A stretch of 6,554 nucleotides of DNA from an uncultured Bacilli bacterium (GTDB lineage Bacteria > Bacillota_I > Bacilli_A > RF39 > UBA660), in the NCBI GenBank assembly GCA_944331885.1, contig CALVJF010000047.1, positions 1-6,554 of the forward strand, given 5' to 3'. The position numbers and the translations under genes were made by a program. A model generated the notes under the pieces. That model was not told the DNA's origin. It saw only the letters and a list, made by a program, of their open reading frames with translations, and ran no database searches. Shown here piece by piece: positions 4,641-6,554 of this stretch. Each line of letters opens with the position of its first letter. Positions within the stretch are counted from its first letter, which is position 1.

Positions 4641-5266
4641 CTATTTTCTTCAGCTTCAAACTTTTTATAATCAGCCCAATTATTTTTTAATTGCAAAACA
4701 AATTTTTGATAAGTTTTTTTATCTTCTGGAATTTCTTCACTACCATAAACCCATTCACAATTCGTATAACGTCTATCTAAAAAAGTATAACTACCATTTA
4801 TAATTGTTAAAATTCCTTCGTCACCCTCATATAACACTGTACAAGGATTAAAACTATCTAATAAATGACCATCAAAAAAATTAGGATTCTCTACATAACC
4901 AGTAGTACCAATATATCTAGCATTATGAATGAATTCTCGCAACGAGAAAAAATTTTTTTCTAAATCTTCAACATTAATTGGAAAAAACTCTTTATTTTCT
5001 GGATAAGAATAATTAACCAAATAAAATTTTCCTTCTTTAATTATTAATTGATATATAGCGCCACTATCTGTATAATCTAAACCACAATATAAATTCAAAT
5101 TGTTATAATCGATCTTTATCACTGAATATAATTCTATAATTGACATCTCTCCGTTATGATATTTTTCTAATAATAGTTCAAATTCACCTTCAAGTCTTTC
5201 TATTGTCCCTTGTGTTGGTGGAAAAAAAGTTTTTCTAACATATAAATCCCCCTGAATATAGATCAT
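4637..5266 (-). CDS. Hypothetical protein, 209 aa, partner of the HNH gene
   Basis: I do not recognise this protein. It has no signal peptide or membrane segment, is rich in Tyr, Phe, Asn and Glu, and is probably a soluble cytoplasmic alpha/beta protein. The first part (about 20-60) looks helical and acidic (GTIERLEGEFELLLEKYHNGEMSI). The middle alternates beta-like stretches (AIYQLIIKEGKFYLVNY, GILTIINGSYTFLD). The C-terminus is a charged helix. ATG 5266 overlaps the HNH stop by four bases (ATGA), and AGAGGTG sits 7 nt upstream inside the HNH gene, so the two are translationally coupled. There is no terminator downstream, and the rplK promoter overlaps its stop. The tight pairing with a nuclease-like gene would fit an immunity or accessory protein, but this is speculation. 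Confidence 0.7.
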   Translation of the reverse strand: MIYIQGDLYVRKTFFPPTQGTIERLEGEFELLLEKYHNGEMSIIELYSVIKIDYNNLNLYCGLDYTDSGAIYQLIIKEGKFYLVNYSYPENKEFFPINVEDLEKNFFSLREFIHNARYIGTTGYVENPNFFDGHLLDSFNPCTVLYEGDEGILTIINGSYTFLDRRYTNCEWVYGSEEIPEDKKTYQKFVLQLKNNWADYKKFEAEENS

Positions 5267-5661
5267 TTCGCAGCACCTCTTTTTGCTAATTTTAACATAT
5301 ATCTTTCAATTTTAATATTTTTATATTCACCAAAAATAAAATCAGTAGTCCTCTTCTTTAAGGCTCTCATCCATTCTTTCAATTCCTCATTCATTGGTCT
5401 TCTACTTTCATTGACAGTTGCAAAAAATACATTCCATTCATCATGCAACTCCGGTCTATAAACTTCTAGTATATTTAAGTATCGATGAGATTTTTTGCCA
5501 ATCAAAGCTCCATTTTCTAACTTTGTACCTCCACCTTCACTTTTTTTATGAATGTGATGAAAAGTTAAGGGATTAGATTCATCTATTTTAAATCCCATCC
5601 AATCAACAGTTATCGGTCCATAAATTTTTAGCATCATTGCCAAAGCGATGGTATTTTTCAT
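5263..5661 (-). CDS. Small HNH-endonuclease-like protein
   Basis: A 132-aa protein. The central segment has the pattern of a compact HNH fold: FHHIHKKSEGGG (His35-His36), LENGALIG (Asn50) and KKSHRYLN (His59). These are the expected catalytic His, structural Asn and metal-binding His of the beta-beta-alpha-metal site. There is no CxxC zinc pair. The flanks, VDWMGFKIDESNPL before and a basic helical tail (EWMRALKKRTTDF) after, may bind nucleic acid. Small stand-alone proteins of this type occur in phages and Bacillota chromosomes, and their substrates are mostly unknown. The ATG at 5661 follows GAAGGG by 9 nt. It lies just after the nusG terminator, at the head of a two-gene unit inserted between nusG and rplK, which are often adjacent in bacteria. 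Whether the nuclease is active cannot be told from sequence. Confidence 0.75.
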   Translation of the reverse strand: MKNTIALAMMLKIYGPITVDWMGFKIDESNPLTFHHIHKKSEGGGTKLENGALIGKKSHRYLNILEVYRPELHDEWNVFFATVNESRRPMNEELKEWMRALKKRTTDFIFGEYKNIKIERYMLKLAKRGAAK

Positions 5662-5682
5662 ATAATCAAACCCTTCAAAAAC

Positions 5683-5711
5683 ATTTTAACACATAATAAA
5701 AAGAATGCCTA
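5683..5711 (-). promoter_or_regulatory. Candidate promoter of the HNH gene pair, inside the nusG terminator
   Basis: TAGGCA (5711-5706), 17-bp spacer, TAAAAT (5688-5683), with TG one base upstream of the -10. The -35 falls in the loop and 3' arm of the nusG terminator. The predicted start (about 5676) sits at the edge of the ribosome binding site, so the leader would be very short. Plausible but not strong. Confidence 0.35.
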
Positions 5712-5720
5712 TGCATTCTT
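5696..5720 (-). terminator. Intrinsic terminator after nusG
   Basis: A perfect 8-bp stem AAGAATGC/GCATTCTT with loop ATAG, followed by an interrupted T-run (TTTATT). The first base of the stem is the last A of the nusG TAA. The A/T-rich stem and broken T-run suggest partial read-through into the HNH pair. Confidence 0.75.
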
Positions 5721-6253
5721 TACGCTTTATTAACTTGAAATAATTCTACTTCAACAGGAGTTTCTTGACCAAATAAATCTATTAATACATTTAAACGGTT
5801 ATTTTCCTTATCAATATTGTCAATAGTTCCCATCATACCTTTAAATGGTCCATCAACAATATTTACTTTATCTCCCACATTCATATCATTATCAACATCT
5901 ATTCTACTCATACCCATAGCAGATAAGATTCTATCTATTTCTTGAGGCAATAATGGTGTTGGTTTAGCACCATGACCACTAGATCCAATAAATCCAGTAA
6001 CTCCTGGTGTATTACGTACAATATACCAAGCTTCATCACTCATAATCATTTCCACTAAAATATAACCAGGAAACATCTTTTTAACTTTTTCCTTTTTTAC
6101 CCCATCTTTTAATTCTACCTCAGTAGTCTCTGGAATTATAACTCTAAAGATATGATCTTGCATACCCATAGATTCAGTACGCATTTCCAATTTTTCCTTA
6201 ACTTTACTTTCATGACCGCTGTAAGTATTTACTACATACCATAATTTTTCCAT
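5720..6253 (-). CDS. nusG: Transcription termination/antitermination factor NusG
   Basis: NusG binds the RNA polymerase clamp and modulates pausing, termination and coupling to translation. At 177 aa it has the normal length. The NGN domain spans about residues 3-115: WYVVNTYSGHESKVKEKLE, then VKKMFPGYILVEM, then WYIVRNTPGVTGFIG. The KOW domain is about 124-177 (GDKVNIVDGPFKGMMGTIDNID...LDLFG-like, here VLIDLFGQETPVEVELFQV). The ATG at 6253 directly abuts the secE stop (TAGATG), with AAGGGG 9 nt upstream, so the two genes are coupled. It ends at an intrinsic terminator. No unusual residues are seen. Confidence 0.98.
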   Translation of the reverse strand: MEKLWYVVNTYSGHESKVKEKLEMRTESMGMQDHIFRVIIPETTEVELKDGVKKEKVKKMFPGYILVEMIMSDEAWYIVRNTPGVTGFIGSSGHGAKPTPLLPQEIDRILSAMGMSRIDVDNDMNVGDKVNIVDGPFKGMMGTIDNIDKENNRLNVLIDLFGQETPVEVELFQVNKA

Positions 6254-6487
6254 CTAAAACAACCCCTTTATAAATGAAGCTAACAAATCGATTCCTTGAA
6301 AAAACAAAGCTAATAAAACACAAAACAATAATGTTGCAACAGTATATTTAGCCATTTCTCTAGCAGTCGGCCATTTAACTTTATCTAATTCATGCCAAAC
6401 TCCACTAAATAACCCTTCTTTTTTTACTTTATTTTTCTTGGCTTTAACACTCTTTTTTTTCTTTAAATCTTTTTCCTTCTTCTCCAT
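6254..6487 (-). CDS. secE: Preprotein translocase subunit SecE
   Basis: SecE clamps SecY in the SecYEG protein-export channel of the cytoplasmic membrane. This is the short, single-span form (77 aa). A lysine-rich cytoplasmic N-terminus (about 1-24) is followed by the amphipathic helix with the family motif HELDKVKWPTAREM (about 32-45) and one transmembrane helix (about 50-72, VATLLFCVLLALFFQGIDLLASF). I place the start at ATG 6487 rather than the in-frame GTG 6496, because GAGGTG (6499-6494) is the ribosome binding site, 6 nt upstream, and the GTG lies within it. It is followed without a gap by nusG, the usual secE-nusG arrangement. Confidence 0.96.
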   Translation of the reverse strand: MEKKEKDLKKKKSVKAKKNKVKKEGLFSGVWHELDKVKWPTAREMAKYTVATLLFCVLLALFFQGIDLLASFIKGLF

Positions 6488-6493
6488 TAAAGA

Positions 6494-6499
6494 CACCTC
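6494..6499 (-). promoter_or_regulatory. Ribosome binding site fixing the secE start
   Basis: GAGGTG followed by a 6-nt spacer to ATG 6487. The in-frame GTG at 6496 is part of this site and is therefore not the start. Confidence 0.8.
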
Positions 6500-6510
6500 A
6501 TTTTTTTCTA

Positions 6511-6533
6511 AAATAAAAACACCTTTTCGTGTT
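6511..6533 (-). terminator. Weak terminator-like hairpin upstream of secE
   Basis: A 5-bp stem AACAC/GTGTT with loop GAAAAG, then TTTATTTT. It may terminate the transcript of the gene before secE (commonly rpmG, outside the window) or act as a weak attenuator. GTGTT at 6550-6546 could pair with the same AACAC. The short stem keeps confidence low. Confidence 0.35.
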
Positions 6534-6554
6534 CATCAATAAGATAACACAAAA

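Noticed and set aside
4637..5265. Mycoplasma-type genetic code (TGA as Trp), suggested by low GC and split ribosomal/rpoBC blocks
   Set aside because: TGA ends both the HNH gene and the 209-aa gene at sensible places, and tryptophans in the conserved proteins I checked are TGG.

Overview
The window is a low-GC chromosomal segment from a Bacillota-type bacterium. All genes lie on the minus strand, so transcription runs from high to low coordinates. Evidence for the affiliation: very AT-rich DNA, strong AGGAGG-type ribosome binding sites, sigma-A-like promoters, the Firmicutes-type S12 with its ~13-residue internal insertion, and an L10-leader/attenuator ahead of rplJ. TGA is used as a stop (two genes) and every tryptophan codon I checked is TGG, so this is the standard code and not the Mycoplasma code. 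A deep-branching Bacilli or gut RF39-like lineage is plausible, but I cannot fix it from the sequence.

In transcription order the layout is: secE-nusG (6487-5720), ending in an intrinsic terminator; a two-gene insert of a small HNH-nuclease-like protein and an unknown 209-aa protein (5661-4637); rplK-rplA (4509-3176), preceded by a promoter and an L1-binding leader that imitates the L1 stalk of 23S rRNA; rplJ-rplL (3021-2142), preceded by a perfect-consensus promoter and an L10 leader with terminator and antiterminator arms, and closed by a strong terminator; a second two-gene insert of small membrane-anchored proteins (2038-1272), the first carrying a type IV prepilin-like motif; then rpsL-rpsG-fusA (1140 to beyond the left edge) with its own extended -10 promoter and a structured leader.

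The core genes form the translation/secretion cluster: SecE of the protein-export channel, the NusG elongation factor, the L1 and L11/L10/L12 stalk proteins, S12/S7 and EF-G. L11, L10 and L12 build the GTPase-associated centre on which EF-G acts. rpoB and rpoC, which usually sit between rplL and rpsL in bacteria, are absent here; the membrane-protein pair occupies that position.

The points most worth a second look are: the 55-residue acidic tail on L11; the isoleucine in place of the near-invariant Pro91 of S12; the prepilin-like/two-cysteine protein pair; the HNH plus unknown gene pair; the shared architecture of both pairs (each fits between an intrinsic terminator and a ribosomal promoter and has no terminator of its own); and the uncharacterised rpsL leader. 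I see no CRISPR, tRNA, rRNA or insertion sequence.
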